64,000 bases of DNA from contig JAULAV010003586.1 in NCBI GenBank assembly GCA_030789695.1, positions 1 to 64,000 on the forward strand, read 5' to 3'. The DNA comes from Scilla litardierei. Its lineage: Eukaryota > Streptophyta > Magnoliopsida > Asparagales > Asparagaceae. The notes under the pieces were generated by a model that saw nothing but the letters and a program-made list of their open reading frames with translations, had not been told where the DNA came from and searched no databases. Within the stretch, counting starts at the first letter, position 1. The number at the start of each line of letters is the position of its first letter. The translations under genes and the position numbers were made by a program. Shown one piece after another: positions 45,961 to 58,109 of this stretch.

Positions 45961-47690
45961 TTCATGCCATATGGTGAGATTCATGAATCTTGATTAATAT
46001 AATATGAGGATTTCTGCCATGAAGCGATACGCTTTTTGGACACACCGACAATCATGACAGACATCGACCTTTCATAAGTGGCTATTTTTGGAAAAGTTTG
46101 TCAAAATATTTACCGGATAAAACTATGAAGTTTCAATGTTGGAGAATTCGGTTTTGGACCTTAGAAAATTTTTAGGTTTTTGCTAGTTTCGCTCATTTTG
46201 GTGGGTTTGTAGTTTTGTTCCGTTTCATCTATTTCTCTCGTTTCGTTCATTTTGTTTATTTTTAGGGTTTTGTTTTTGTTTTTGGTGAGTTTATTATACA
46301 TATACACATAGTTACGTACTAGATATATATTTATGCAGTATTTTAATAAATATACACACATATAGTTATATGCTAGATATATAGTTATATAAAAAAAATT
46401 AGTTAGAATTCTCTAGGACTCCATCAACCCTTTACAATTTTATTAATATAAAATAATAAAAGTATATAAAATAAGGGAGCGTAAACCCGACCTTTTGATT
46501 TTCCACACTATACTGGAATAGTACAATTGAATGCAGATGATATTAAAAAAATCTCATTCAAGATCATTGTCATCCGACTAAATTGCAAAATAGTAAGGAG
46601 GTTAACATATTGCATCTCATCTGATCCAACATATTATCATATGTTAAGCACTGACTTTGCTTAATGAAAGACATAATGATTGCATTGACTGCTAGATCGC
46701 ATGCTGATATTTGAACAATACATGGCATACCTAGTATAATCTCCATAGACATAAGAGCAACTATTACTCTATACTGTGTGTAATAATTATCGTAAGTGTC
46801 GGAGTATCCCCTGGAATGTGATTCTTTCATGCCATGGTTATCATAACCTTTATAATAATTAGACCATCGATCCCTGAGAGGATTAGATTGGCTACAGTAG
46901 CATCGTTCTTGTTTTCTTCACTTTACCACATCCTATCTTGTTCTTTATACTCATTCAGATAAGGTGGTCATAAGAATGGTCTTTACTATTGTAAGTAGTA
47001 GGATTGTATTCTGAAGCATCATAACCACCATCGGTGAGACATTGATCATCAAGCAATGAATCATCATAGTCTTATCATTGAATTGCTACTTTCTTTTGCT
47101 TATAGATTAAGTTCATTTGGTCATGGTTGATAGATTTTTGTTTGTTTAAGCTTATGCAAGTAATTCGTCCAACTAAGGATTATTTTTATTATTGAGCAAC
47201 TTGTCTTCTATCTCCATGGTCTATTCCACCAATGGATTGTTACCGTGAAAATATGATCTAAATCGATTGATCATTTGTTCGTCTTATGTGGTATCTTATT
47301 CTCAGCCATATGTTATAATGTACAAAAATAGTTTTTAAAGATTTTTCATTGTTAATCTATTCTGGTATTTGTGTGAATGAGTGAAATGTGATCCAATTTC
47401 ATTCATAGTTTAAAGATGAGAATTTTTGACTTAAAACATGCACAACTAAGCATGTAATATTTGAAGCTTAATCTCATCCAATAATTGATCAACATTCAGC
47501 TACAATAGTTTTCTTGGTCAGAATATATAAATCATTTCATGAAAAAAACATATGGGGAACTAAACTTCTTATAGATATATAGAATGACCTGTTTTGTTCC
47601 TATACGTGTTGTGCAGGAGCTGAATGTATTAACTTTCATCATGTATAAATTCACATACAATAATTATCTATAATTTCAGTTATTAGATAA
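45961..47690. other. Unassigned AT-rich region
   Basis: Includes a duplicated TATATAGTTATATGCTAGATATA stretch (46290-46390, in pieces). Open frames are short and unrecognised. Parts of 46840-47340 may be decayed copia gag upstream of the following pol remains, but no motif proves it. Confidence 0.3.
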
Positions 47691-47694
47691 CTAG

Positions 47695-48515
47695 ATTGGT
47701 TCCATTATCAAAATAAAGCAATCTTCGTGAGCATGGTTTGATATATTTGCAATTGTTCAAGATTTTGAAATGGCATGCGTAAAGAATAATTACTCAGTAT
47801 CGTTTGAGTACATAAAGGAGATGTATCATAATGGTGGTTTATGTTGATGACAGGGTGATTACGAGAGATGACGTTTATGTGATTGGCCCTATGAAAGCAT
47901 ACTTACAAGTTACAACAATATGGTCAGACTAAGAATCTTGGACTGCTATGCTACATCCTTGGCATAAAGGTGTCTAGATCGCATGAAAAGATTGTGTTAG
48001 AAAGAATGTATTATAAATTCTTACAGAGATCGGGCTATCCAGGTATAGCCCAGTTAGCTCTTCTATAGATCCAAATTCAAAGCTGCTATTAAATTAGGGG
48101 AATCCACTGGATACAAGAGACTTGTTAAGAAAACTGAACTATTTCATTATGACTTGGCTTCATATCGCATATCCAGTAAGTAAGCTGGTTCATGTTTACT
48201 CCATATACAGATCATTGGGAGGTTGTATTCAGAATAGCATGCTATCTGAACTCTAAAGGGTGCATCAGAAGACTAATTTTTAGATCATGGCCATTGTAGA
48301 GTGAATTTCTTTTCTGAGGCTGACTGGTCAGGATCACCCATAGGATCACCCATTGACAGACCATCTATCATAGAATAATGTATTCATAGGAAGAAATCTC
48401 AATGCATGAAAAATAAGAAATAATGTGTGGTTTCACAGTGTAGTGCAGAAACTAAATTTTGAGATACGAAAAATGTCACATATGAATTGGTATGAATTAA
48501 GGATATCATGATAGA
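47695..48515 (+). pseudogene. Ty1/copia reverse transcriptase and RNase H remains
   Basis: The plus strand gives VVYVDDRVITRDDVY (YVDD catalytic motif at 47840-47851). Pieces matching LGxLxYFLGIEVSRSxExIxLxQRMY, a RSGYPG segment and HSIYRSLGGCIQNSMLSEL-like sequence follow. Then come WSGSPIDRPS-like and IGRNLNAxKIRNNVW...VVQKL, equivalent to the copia RNase H signature GNLVSWKSKKQNVVxRSSAEAEY. Stops and indels throughout. It ends abruptly near 48515, beside an oppositely oriented gypsy gag. Confidence 0.85.
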
Positions 48516-49256
48516 GTTTTAGTTCATAGGCCAACTCTATTATGTCTAATAACCCCCTCGGTCTATGTATGCAAAGCTCAGCACGGATGTTTGCTTTGAA
48601 CCCTTTCATGAAGCTCACATCTAGCAACTCCTCCAAAATTCCCCGCATTAAGCCCAATATCATCTCAAACTTATTTTTAAATGTCCTGACCATTACCTCT
48701 TGCCGAAGGGCAAATAGTCGCTCGTGTAGATTTTCTCCCTGAGTGTCGTGAAAACTGAGAAGCAAACAGTCCTTGAATTCCTCTAATGAATGCACATGTC
48801 TCCTCTGCTCCCTCTATGACTGCCAGGATAAAGCTTCTACCTCCACACATATTCCAACCACCTCCAATTTCTCCCTCACCGTCAAGCAAGTCACCGCAAA
48901 ATATCTCTTCGCCCAGGAAATCCATTCGTAAGTTTCATCTCCTTCAAATATGGATATCTTCAATTTTCTGACCCTGTTTTTCATGTTGAAAGCTCCTTGA
49001 TTTGCTCTCCTTCGATACAGGTCGTAATGTAAGTGCCGATGCAGGCCCAATGGTGCACCAAACTCTCCCAATCGGCCTCTCTCTGCTCCATTATCGTCTT
49101 TCCAACCGCCATCTCCATAGTAGTGCTGTGTGGCTGATAGGTGTCTTGGCGTGTCTTCATATGCCCTCCAAACCCCCTCAATGGGGCTCTACCTACTTCA
49201 CCATCGCTCCTCCAGTCATCATGACCCCCAAACAGTCTCTGTCATCCTCCTCATAG
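48433..49256 (-). pseudogene. Ty3/gypsy Gag, frameshifted
   Basis: On the minus strand: RKLKISIFEGDETYEWISWA, KRYFAVTCLTVREKLEVVGI and ALSWQS, then after a frame change EEFKDCLLLSFHDTQGENLH, ERLFALRQE and FKNKFEMILGLM, and finally KGFKANIRAELCIHRPRGLL and LAYELK. This is the complete core of the retrotransposon Gag domain in order. Stops and at least two frameshifts break it. No zinc knuckle remains to the left, where copia RNase H begins. The GC-rich block at 49380-49510 lies on its 5' side. Confidence 0.85.
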
Positions 49257-49516
49257 CCTATATCGACGTCATAGTCGTCTCGAAACTCCTCGTATGCTGG
49301 TATATGTTGTCAGAGTCTCTATTCAAAAATCCGAGGGTGGTGTGGTCCACGAGGGTCGCCTAGGTCATCATAAATAACCCGCCACCATGCTCGCTGCTCC
49401 CCTGCTCTCTGGCGGGCCGCTCAATGGTCAGGGGGCCCTGGGCAGCCATGCTGCTGCTACCTACAACCCTGGCAGGCCACCTAGGGTCTGTGGGGCTCCA
49501 GGCACTAATAGGATTT

Positions 49517-49812
49517 TGTTAGAGACACATCCCATACTAGGCCCTTAACACTAGTCCATTTGTTAGAGATACAGCTCATACTAGATCCCTAACACTAGCC
49601 TTGCTAAGGATCCATCCCATTCTAGGCCCCTAACACTGGACTCACACCCCAATTGTTAAGTATTAGCTAACATCTAAGCTAAAACCAATTGGGACGTGAG
49701 CTCAATGTTAGGGGCCTAGAATGGGATGTGTCCTTAGCAAGACTAGTGTTAGGAGACTAGTATAGGCTGGGTCTAACAAATGGACTAGTGTTAGAGGCCT
49801 AGTATGGGCTGG
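49517..49812. repeat. Head-to-head inverted LTR fragments forming a 130-140 bp hairpin
   Basis: The left arm (to about 49654) and right arm (from about 49689) are reverse complements over roughly 130 bp: CATACTAGGCC, AACACTAGTCCATTTGTTAGA, CTTGCTAAGGA, CCCATTCTAGGCCCCTAACA and CCCAATTG occur in both. The loop is about 30 bp, TTAAGTATTAGCTAACATC and following. The right arm reads like the head of an LTR. It splits a GC-rich block that probably belonged to the compact element on its right. Confidence 0.82.
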
Positions 49813-49819
49813 ATCTGCA

Positions 49820-50574
49820 GGGCCTGCACGTAGCCTTTCTGTGTCCGCACCGGCCCAAAGAGACTCATCGGGCCCGCCATGGCCCGACGACGCTTTTCGG
49901 AGTCTACCACGGCCCAACGACATTCTTGGGACCCGTCATGGCACATATACACTTCTGTGGGGGTCCCAAGGCCCGTGGTTTGTAGATGGACAACCTCCCA
50001 AGCTTCAGCATTCGTACTGACATCCCGAGCCTGACGACTGCCGTGAATTTCATCCGGACTTCGTAGAGGACGATAGAGACCTTAGATAGCCTTTTGATCC
50101 AGGAGGGGACAAGCATCATCAGTTGGATGGGAGTAGCATACGCCCTTCAAGCACCACTTTGAGGACAAGGTGGCTTTTAAGTGATGGAGTAGCGTTAGGA
50201 TTAGGGTTTATGGTGATAATGGCATATCTGTAGTTTCTAAACACAAGGACGTTTTTGTAATTTTGTGGGTCCAGGGCAGTTTATAATTTTGGGTAAAAAC
50301 CCTAAGTCAGTGGCATTATGGTAATTTAGGAGCGGTGGCTCAATAAGAGTCTTATTATAAAATAAAGGGGGGAGATTAAAGAGGGGGATTATATTGAGTA
50401 TTAAGAAGAACATGGTAGATCTCTTAGATCTAGTGGAGATTTAGGCTTTGATCTCGAATCCAAAGTTAAGAGAGCAGCCACCTCTCGAATCGAAACCACC
50501 TATCTTGTATTCTCTTTATTTCTATCAATAAAAATACCTCCTTTCTTCACCAAATCTTTTCCCAAGCCCTAACA
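49820..50574 (+). mobile_element. 3' part of a compact non-autonomous LTR element (copy 4 of the set)
   Basis: A GC-rich block with GGCCCGCCATGGCCCGACGA (49868-49890) leads to the tail CTTCGTAGAGGACGATAGAG, then TTTTGATCCAGGAGGGGAC (PFDPGG). Next comes CACTTTGAGGACAAGGTGG, directly before a degenerate purine tract and an LTR of about 380 bp (50193-50574, ending CCCTAACA). Tail and spacing match compact elements 1 and 2. The 5' LTR, primer site and gag-like start were not found; the hairpin at 49517-49812 may have replaced or displaced them. Confidence 0.75.
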
Positions 50575-51030
50575 ATCTTGCCTTTACCCTAAAAATATCA
50601 TCTTTCACCACAAAACCACTAAAAATCATATTTTTATCCAAAATCCGGATCGTGATCGCATAAGATATTCTAGGGTTTTGAGTAGTAAAAATCAGATTTT
50701 ATAGATATAAAGATAAATACAAAGATAAGTTGGTTTCTTTCGACAAGAAACCGCTCTCCCAATCCACCAATTCGAGAGGATGTCCGCACACTCCACAGAA
50801 GATGGATCTAATCAACATCCTATGAGTTCTCTCAGAAAATTCAGCATCCACCCAATCTCTCTAAGCCCCCACTAATATACTAACTAATCAGATTTTCCCA
50901 AAATTACTGAAAACCCCCTGGACCCCAAAAATACAAAAATGCCACAGAATGCGCTCTAATTAATTTGGCTTTCCCATCGCTGACATACTTGTACTTAGGT
51001 GAGAAATGAACATCTTTTAGAAAATTGTTT
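50575..51030. other. Unassigned AT-rich sequence
   Basis: No recognised feature. A short inverted pair around GTTTCTTTCGACAAGAAACC (50740-50760) could form a small hairpin. Confidence 0.3.
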
Positions 51031-51039
51031 TCATATTTA

Positions 51040-52000
51040 TTTTTATTTTTATTAGTCAATCGTTTAGGAATTCAAATATTAATAATTTTCTTGTTACTAT
51101 AGTTAGCTATGCTTGATGATTGGTTACTAACATTAATTTTTCTTGTTATTATACATATAAGCATAATTAGGATTTGAATTATATCATAACCTGTTTTTAT
51201 AATTCTTAAACCCTATTAGAAAATCTAAGTTTTATTTTCCTTTATTAATGATGGGTTACTAACATTAATTTTTCTTATTATTATACATATAAGCATAATT
51301 AGGATTTGAATTATATCATAACCTAATTTTATAATTCTTAAACCTTATTAGAAAATCTAAGTTTTATTTTCCTTTATTAAATTTTATTGCATTAGAGAGC
51401 AAATCATTATATTTTGATTTTATATTCTCTATTTCATTACCTAAATCTATTATTCAAAATTTTACAATCATTTACAAGATTTTTATTTTCTTCTTTTTGG
51501 TAATTGTTCTCATCCCTAAGCTTTTTTGCTTTCATTTTCTAATTCTTGGTTTAAAAGAGTTAATTCTTCGTGGACATTCTTAAGTTGCATCAATTACTCT
51601 TTTAACATATTGTTTTCTTCATCTAAATATTTTAAATTAGCACAATTTGTATGAAGCATTTCTTTACAATCATTTACAAGATTTTTATTTTCTTCTTTTT
51701 GGTAATTGTTATCATCCCTAAGCTTTTTGCTTTCATTTTCTAACTCTTGGCTTAAAAGAGTTAATTCTCCTTGGATATTCTTAAGTTGCATCAATTCCTA
51801 TTTTAACCGATTGTTTTTTTCTTCTAAATATTTTAAATTAGCACAATTTTTATGAAGCATTTCTAGTTCGATATACTTCCTAAGCAATTTATTATGTTGC
51901 ACACATAATTCATCAAAAGCCTTTTAAGCATCAATTTTCTTTACATCACTATCATTATCACTATCTAAGCATGGCAATGTAAGAATTTTCCTAGTTCACC
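51040..52000 (-). pseudogene. SIRE-type Gag coiled-coil region with internal tandem duplications
   Basis: The minus strand encodes coiled-coil pieces LTLLSQELENESKKLRDDNN and KNLVNDCKEMLHTNCANLKY, similar in layout to the Gag coiled coil at 43009-43515. A 132-bp unit is duplicated in tandem (51112-51243 and 51244-51375). A 202-bp unit is duplicated at 51461-51662 and 51663-51864. At about 52000 the Gag passes straight into LTR sequence, so the UBN2 core and primer site are deleted. Confidence 0.75.
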
Positions 52001-52279
52001 ACTCAGGGATACCTCCAATCCCCACTCACTTGGGATTTAATTTAGTATTCAACGAATAGTATACTTGTCTCTTTAACCAAAAGGACTTTCCTTTGCCTAA
52101 GAACCTGATGACTTCCCTTTGCCTCCATAAAAGAGGACTTTACCACAAGTGTGGATTTTACAACACCACCTCGCAAAGTGAAGATTTCATCAAGTAATAC
52201 AACAAATATGCTTAATACCTCTTAATAAAGGATTTTACAAACCTTACTTTAGTGGAGTGTTACAACTTTCCTATATTAG

Positions 52280-53600
52280 TGGTTATGCCCTAGGTCAAAT
52301 ATTTGAACCTTTGTGTTATGTCATTTTTCATTATGAAATGGTTCTCTTAATGTTATTATTATATTTCTTGTATGTTTTATTATAATAATGTTTGAATAGT
52401 TGTTTTATGTTATTCTAATTATCCCTAACCATTCATCACTACAGGTATAATGATGAATTAATACTAGTATGAGTTTGGTTGATAATTATGAGATAATTAT
52501 ATGTATGGTTATACAAATCAAATTTGTAGGTAATTGTTGGAGAACAAGATACTAGATAGACTCGATGTGAGATCATTGCATGGATCAGTGTCATAAATGA
52601 TCTCATAATAGTTATGTCATAGATACCTTGACCTGAGATCATCACAGTTTCCTACATTAGGAACATCATATTTTAACATACCCAAACGTTATCTTTAATT
52701 AGATGATCATAAAGGTTATGATTGAAGATGATGTGAACAGAGGAAAGTGAACGAACAAGATGAAATTTGTTCCGCTCTTATGAGAGAGATATCTAATGGG
52801 CTCCTCGATAAGTAGGATTGAGAAATACATGGCCGTGCTCAGATGAATTAATACATGATCAATGTCATTTGATTTTACCAGTTTACTAATCGAGAAATTA
52901 AATGTTTGAACAATACAAGTATGATAATGTCTATGACTTATGTTCAAATTAGATATGGTGTGACAAAAGGATTATGACATGTTTTATTGGTTAGGTTAAT
53001 ATCGGACTAACGATATTCATATTAATTAGGTAGTCATAATGTCTTGCTAGAGAGTAGTTATGACTTATGGACTTATAATGGAATTAGGCCACTGCCAATT
53101 TGATATGAGCCTATTGGATCGCAGATAAAAAACGTAATGGATGTGATAGGGTTTTTAATGAGATTTCGAATTTAAAATCTGATTTGAAATTCGAAATAAG
53201 GCGATATATCTTAACTGTCAGATATTATATCTTGTTAAGATATTATATCTAAATATATCTGCATAATGAAACGCGTTAAAGGGTTAACGTGGGACTCTAT
53301 ATATGATATAGAGAGTTTTTCAGAAGGCTATACGATCTTTACCGTCATTGAGAAAATGCAGAGCGAGAGAAAACCCTAGTTGCAGATAATGAACTAGCAC
53401 CATTGCAACTTCCGTTCGTGACGTTCGTGTGTGGATACTGGTAGAGGCTGGTTGTTCATTAAGCAGCACCTGCATGGCGATTCTTCCAACAATCAACAAA
53501 GGTTAGAAATTACGATCAAATCAATTGATACGCATGGATCTTAGATGGGTTTCTATTTTTCCATTACGTATAAATTTTGTTATGCATGATAGAAAACCCA
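52280..53600 (+). repeat. Probable solo copia LTR nested in SIRE-type LTR B
   Basis: The block begins TGGTTATGCCCTAGG, a common copia LTR start, contains CTATATATGATATAGAG and ends near GATAGAAAACCCA. SIRE LTR sequence resumes on both sides. No clear 5-bp duplication was found (ATTAG and CCTCA), so boundaries are approximate. Confidence 0.5.
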
Positions 53601-53820
53601 CCTCATATAGCCAATAATTGAAGCTTGAGAGTGTTTGCAGTGGCTAAGAAAAAATGAAGTCTTGATCTTAAAAGAATATAGATGAAAACACTATAAGATC
53701 AAAAAACTTAAGGTCAAGAAAAATTACTTAAAGCTTGTTGAAAAAATTCGGCCAAAAATCTTAAGAGTGCTTTAAAAACTTTTCTTTTTCTCAAAAAATT
53801 GATCAACAAAAGGATAATAA

Positions 53821-54480
53821 CTTCATCAACGCTCTAAATATATATAAGGTGAATCTATCCAAAAACAGATTCCCCAAAATACACTTCAACGGCTAGCAAA
53901 CGGCTAAAAAACTTACCGTTATAAACCAACGGTTAGTTACTAGTCAACTACTATACACTCACTAATTGACTAGTTGTCAGCTAGTCGACAAGTGGATATA
54001 CATTGGTCGATTAGTCAAGCATGTCTTCGAAAGCAGATTACTTTCTGTAAAAAACTATTCAACCATAGTTCATGTACTAGTCGACCCGTGTTCAACAACT
54101 AGTCAAGTAGTCTCATAACTACAGTCGACTATAATAACTTCATCAGTCGACTATAATAACTTCATCAGCCATCGATATATATAGGGTGAATCTGTCCAAA
54201 ACAGACTACACAAAATGCACTCCGACGGCTATTAAAATGGCTAAAAATATTACCGTTGTAGGCCAACAGTTAGTTACTAGTCAACTACTGTACAATCACT
54301 AATTGACTAACTCAGGTAGTCAACAAGTTGATGTACATTAGTCAACTAGTCAAGCATGTCTTCAGAAGAAAATTGCTTTCTGTAAAAATCAGTCTACCAT
54401 AGTTCATGAAATAGTCGACGAATATTCAACAACTAGTCGACTAATCTCATAACTACAGTCGACTATTATCGGACATGCTT
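53821..54480. repeat. 339-bp tandem duplication with AGTCGACTA palindromes
   Basis: The unit begins CTTCATCAACGCT at 53821 and again, diverged, at 54160. Each copy carries several ACTAGTCAACTA, CTAGTCGAC and AGTCGACTA words. Between them a 22-bp unit CAGTCGACTATAATAACTTC is itself repeated in tandem (54122-54165). Confidence 0.88.
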
Positions 54481-54669
54481 CTCCCTAGTTTCCAAGCATA
54501 GTGACTAGTCGACTGGGTGTTAGAGTGGTCGACTAGTTTGCCTAAGAAACTTAAAATGTCCTAGAACACTAGGAAAGCTTTTTAATATGATTTTAAAACA
54601 ATTTTAAAAAATTAAAAGGGTTTTTCTAAGCGTGTGAAGCTTTAATCACAGGTAGAAAAGGATATTCAG

Positions 54670-55040
54670 CCACGGATGTTTGGTTACGGACAAATCCGTG
54701 GCCGATTGTGGACTATTGGCCTCAGATATCTCTGTGGCCAAATATCCAGCCTGAATAAAAACATGGCCAACAGATTATCCACCATCGGCCACGAATTTGT
54801 CTGTGGCTGTAAGTTATAGACACGAAACGTCTGTAAAGATAAAACTGTGGCAGAAAATCTTCATCCACGGAGTATTACGTGGCCAATATTAAGTATTGGC
54901 CACAAATTTACCCGTAGCATTAAACTCTTGCCATGAAATATGGGTAAAAATTTATTTGTGGCCTTAAATCTTCAGCCAAGGAGAAATCCATGGCCAATAG
55001 TTAATATTGGCCATGGATTTGTCTGTAACCGATAGTCTTG
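54670..55040. repeat. CACTA left subterminal repeat region
   Basis: At least ten words of the form GGCCACGGATT, TCCGTGGCC or close variants occur in both orientations, often as short hairpins such as ACGGACAAATCCGT. In CACTA elements such repeats bind the TNPA-type protein. Confidence 0.85.
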
Positions 55041-56459
55041 GTCATGTAAAAAAATATACCTAAATTTAAGGGAGCCTGCGTGAGCCCCCCATTTCCTGCT
55101 ATTGAGCAGTCGATTGAGAGAGAGAGAGAGAAACCCTAAATCGAACGACTCCGACAATCTGCCACCGACTACCGCCGACTCCAACGTCGTCATCCCCGTC
55201 GAGCAGAGGTAATAACCGTGCCCTTCCTCTCTCCATATCGAATGACATAACTTGACGTAACTTGCCCTAAATCATGAGAGTGGTCGGAGGGGGCGTCGGC
55301 CCCTGTTGTCGCCCCAGCTCCCGCTCGCCTCCATAGATCGGAAGGATGCGAGCGGGAGTTGGGGCGGCGGTGGGGGCCGACACCCCATCCTCACCCTCCA
55401 TCTCCTCCCCCTCCAGCCGCCGACGCCCCTGCTCCCCAACCTTCGAAAGGAGGAGAGGGGGAGCAGGGTCGTCGATGGGTGCGGCCGACCCCTCCCCTCC
55501 CCTCAGCCTCCCCCTCCCCTCCTCCCCCTTACCCTAAAATGCACAAACCCCCCCTCCGCATCCGCCCCTGATCGCCCCTGATCACCCTCACTCTGTCATC
55601 GACATCTCCACCTCACCGTCCTCCTCCCTACACCTCCCACTCATCGAACCCTCCCCTACCCTCCTTGTCCCACCCGTCACAATACTAATTAAATTAATTA
55701 AATAGAAATATGTAAGATGGATTCAGATGTGATGTATATTATCAAGTTTAGGAAAAATTATTGACGGGGAAGTGCTCAAGGCCATCAAGAATTACGGAGT
55801 AAGTTAGATAAGTAAGAAGTGAACCCAAACTTTGAAATATATATACATGCATGCTATGTAGGTTAAGATTTCATGCTTGACTTTCTAAAATTGAATACGC
55901 ACATGACATGATAATTCTTATTGGATATTGATATGAAAAATGAGATTTAGACATAATAGTCTCGCTTAAAGCAAACTAACATATAAATGACATGGTTAAG
56001 CCTTCTTAGCAATATGTTGTTTGAACATGTTTTGCTTTTGGATTTGTGATATTGGATTTAATATGCATTTTTGGACTTTCACGTACGTACTTCATGTATA
56101 TGTCGAAATTTGTTATATTAGATTGGAATTAATATCACATGGTTCAAATATGGATTATTTAGTTGAGCTCATGCTTCACTTTATATATAATCATTGCATA
56201 TAATCTTTAAAATTGTCTTATGATATCTTATTTTGACTCTCATTACTCATGTCCATCTTAGTTATTATATTGTCGATAACAAGGGGAAAATAAAATTTAT
56301 TTTAATTTTAAATTAATGAGAACCCATCCAGGTATTTCAGGTATTTCAGGTATTTTAATATTAAAACATACATTCCAGGTTATTTCAATGATAGCCGACT
56401 ACTTTTGTGAAAGAGTCGACATCATTTAATGGTTCTCAAAATAGTTAATTTCCATTGAA

Positions 56460-57290
56460 AAATTTATTTTGGCATATAGATGGTTGATACACTTACATGT
56501 AAATTTTGGAAATATCGGATGTAAATTTCATCGTCAATTACAAATGCGGGAGGTTCCTGACAAATCGTTTATGGAAATATCGGATCCAAATATGACTGGA
56601 AACCAAAGATACGTAGATGTGATAGATGTGTTCTTAGCATACTCCGATGACAACCCTCTACGCATGTCTAGTGGCAAAATTTGTTGCTCTTACAAGAGAT
56701 GCTAGAACAATGAGATCCTTCACAAGTATATTGTCAGTGTCCATTTGGTTTCTCAAGGGTTCGACTCCAATAATAAATTTTGGAGTTACCATGGTAAAGG
56801 TGTCGTAACAGAGGAGATGCTTAGGGCAGAAGAGCGTATTGTGCATGGAGATCAAAGGGCAGAAGACATAGATACAATGCTGGAAGATATTGGTGCTCCG
56901 AGCAGAAACCGTTCAGATGATGATCTTTACTCAATTGACTTTGATCGCTTGATGAAAGTAGTGGAGATAATGAGTCGGATTTATACGAAAGATGCGCTAA
57001 GTTTACGAGGCTATCATTCATGGTTAGACTTCTACATACCCAAACACTTAGCGAAATGACGATTACACATTTTGAAATGTTGGATTTGTTGAAAAGTGTA
57101 GTTCCCGGTGGTAAGGAAAGCATTCCAGCTACTCATTATGAAACGAGCAAAATCGTTAATATGTTAGGGCTCGATTACAAGAAAATTGATGCATGCCCTA
57201 ATGATTGTATTCTATATTACAAAGACAACAAAGACCTAAACGAATGTCCAACGTGTCATGTGCCCCGGTGGCAAGTAGATTTCTATTTAA
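56460..57290 (+). pseudogene. CACTA TNP2-type transposase, N-terminal part, broken
   Basis: One reads DKSFMEISDPNMTGNQRYVD, then SSGKICCSYKRC and, past a TAG at 56703, NNEILHKYIV and GFDSNNKFWSYHGKG: the transposase-associated zinc domain. Then EEMLRAEERIVHGDQ and DFDRLMKVV. In a shifted frame FEMLDLLKSVVPGGKESIP, THYETSKIVNMLGLDYKKID and ACPNDCILYYKDNKDLNECP with TCHVPRW form the start of the tnp2 domain with its CxxD/CxxC cysteines. The catalytic region is absent after 57290. A stop, a frameshift and truncation make it inactive. Confidence 0.9.
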
Positions 57291-57681
57291 ATGGCATTTG
57301 GCGCACATTTATTGTTGCTAATGAGTGTTTATGGATATATGTACATACATACATACAAATGCATACTTACATATGTGTACGCGTGTGTGAGTGAAAATGA
57401 TATATATCTTGGCCGCCCAGAATTTTGGGCAGGAGTCTGCCTAGAAATCTGGGTAGAAGCAGCTCGCTGCTTCTGGCTAGAAATGGTCAGAAGCCGCTGA
57501 TCTTGTTCTTTGTTGGCGTGTGTGTGCACGCGCTTGTGTTACGGTCCGATTTGGTTTTTTACAGCTGTACCTTTATGCTAAACCCAAAGTTAAGTATTTC
57601 TTTTCGTGCTATTTAAGTTGATGTGTTTACTCGCTTAATATTTTATGTTTTACCGTCGAACTTAATATTATTTTTTGATAG

Positions 57682-57870
57682 AGTCAACGTGACGAGAACG
57701 ACCCTTCAGAACCAGAAGCTACCGGCGGGGGCAATGGAGGGCGAGGGGGCGATGGAGGGCTTGGGGGCGATGGCGGTCTTGGCGAGGGTGGAGGGCTTGG
57801 AGACGATGGTGGTCTTAGCGAGGATAGCGGGCTTGGAGACGTTGGCGGTCTTGGCGAGTGTAGCAGGTAA
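57682..57870 (+). CDS. Gly-rich terminal exon within the CACTA element
   Basis: This 62-codon frame follows a TTTTTTGATAG acceptor-like site and ends TAA. It reads SQRDENDPSEPEATGGGNGG then repeats of GGLGGDGGLGEGGGLGDD. Position near the 3' end of the element suggests the last exon of the element's second protein or a captured fragment. The acceptor and reading frame are plausible, not proven. Confidence 0.4.
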   Translation, partial: SQRDENDPSEPEATGGGNGGRGGDGGLGGDGGLGEGGGLGDDGGLSEDSGLGDVGGLGECSR

Positions 57871-58109
57871 TGACAGTGGATATGGCAGGAGTTTGAGAGT
57901 TTTTTGTTTTTTGTTTTAAACTGCGGACATGTAGGACTGTATTGTATAATGTAATATGGGTTTTTTGTATTTGTGTGCATTTAATTTTTATTAGTTTTGT
58001 GGATTTCTATATGTGCATTTATTTTGTTGTATACAGGTATTTCTGATATTTTTGTTAGTAATTTATATTATTGTATGTAGGGATTTCTGTTTTTTTAAAA
58101 AACTTTTTC

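Noticed and set aside
53340..54560. CRISPR-like repeat array of AGTCGACTA words
   Set aside because: Unit spacing is irregular, the region lies in a plant retroelement LTR, and no cas genes exist; it is a diverged tandem duplication.
55306..55581. Pro/Ser-rich frames as a gene in the CACTA element
   Set aside because: Three overlapping frames over a C-rich stretch with no domain; more likely untranslated leader or low-complexity sequence.
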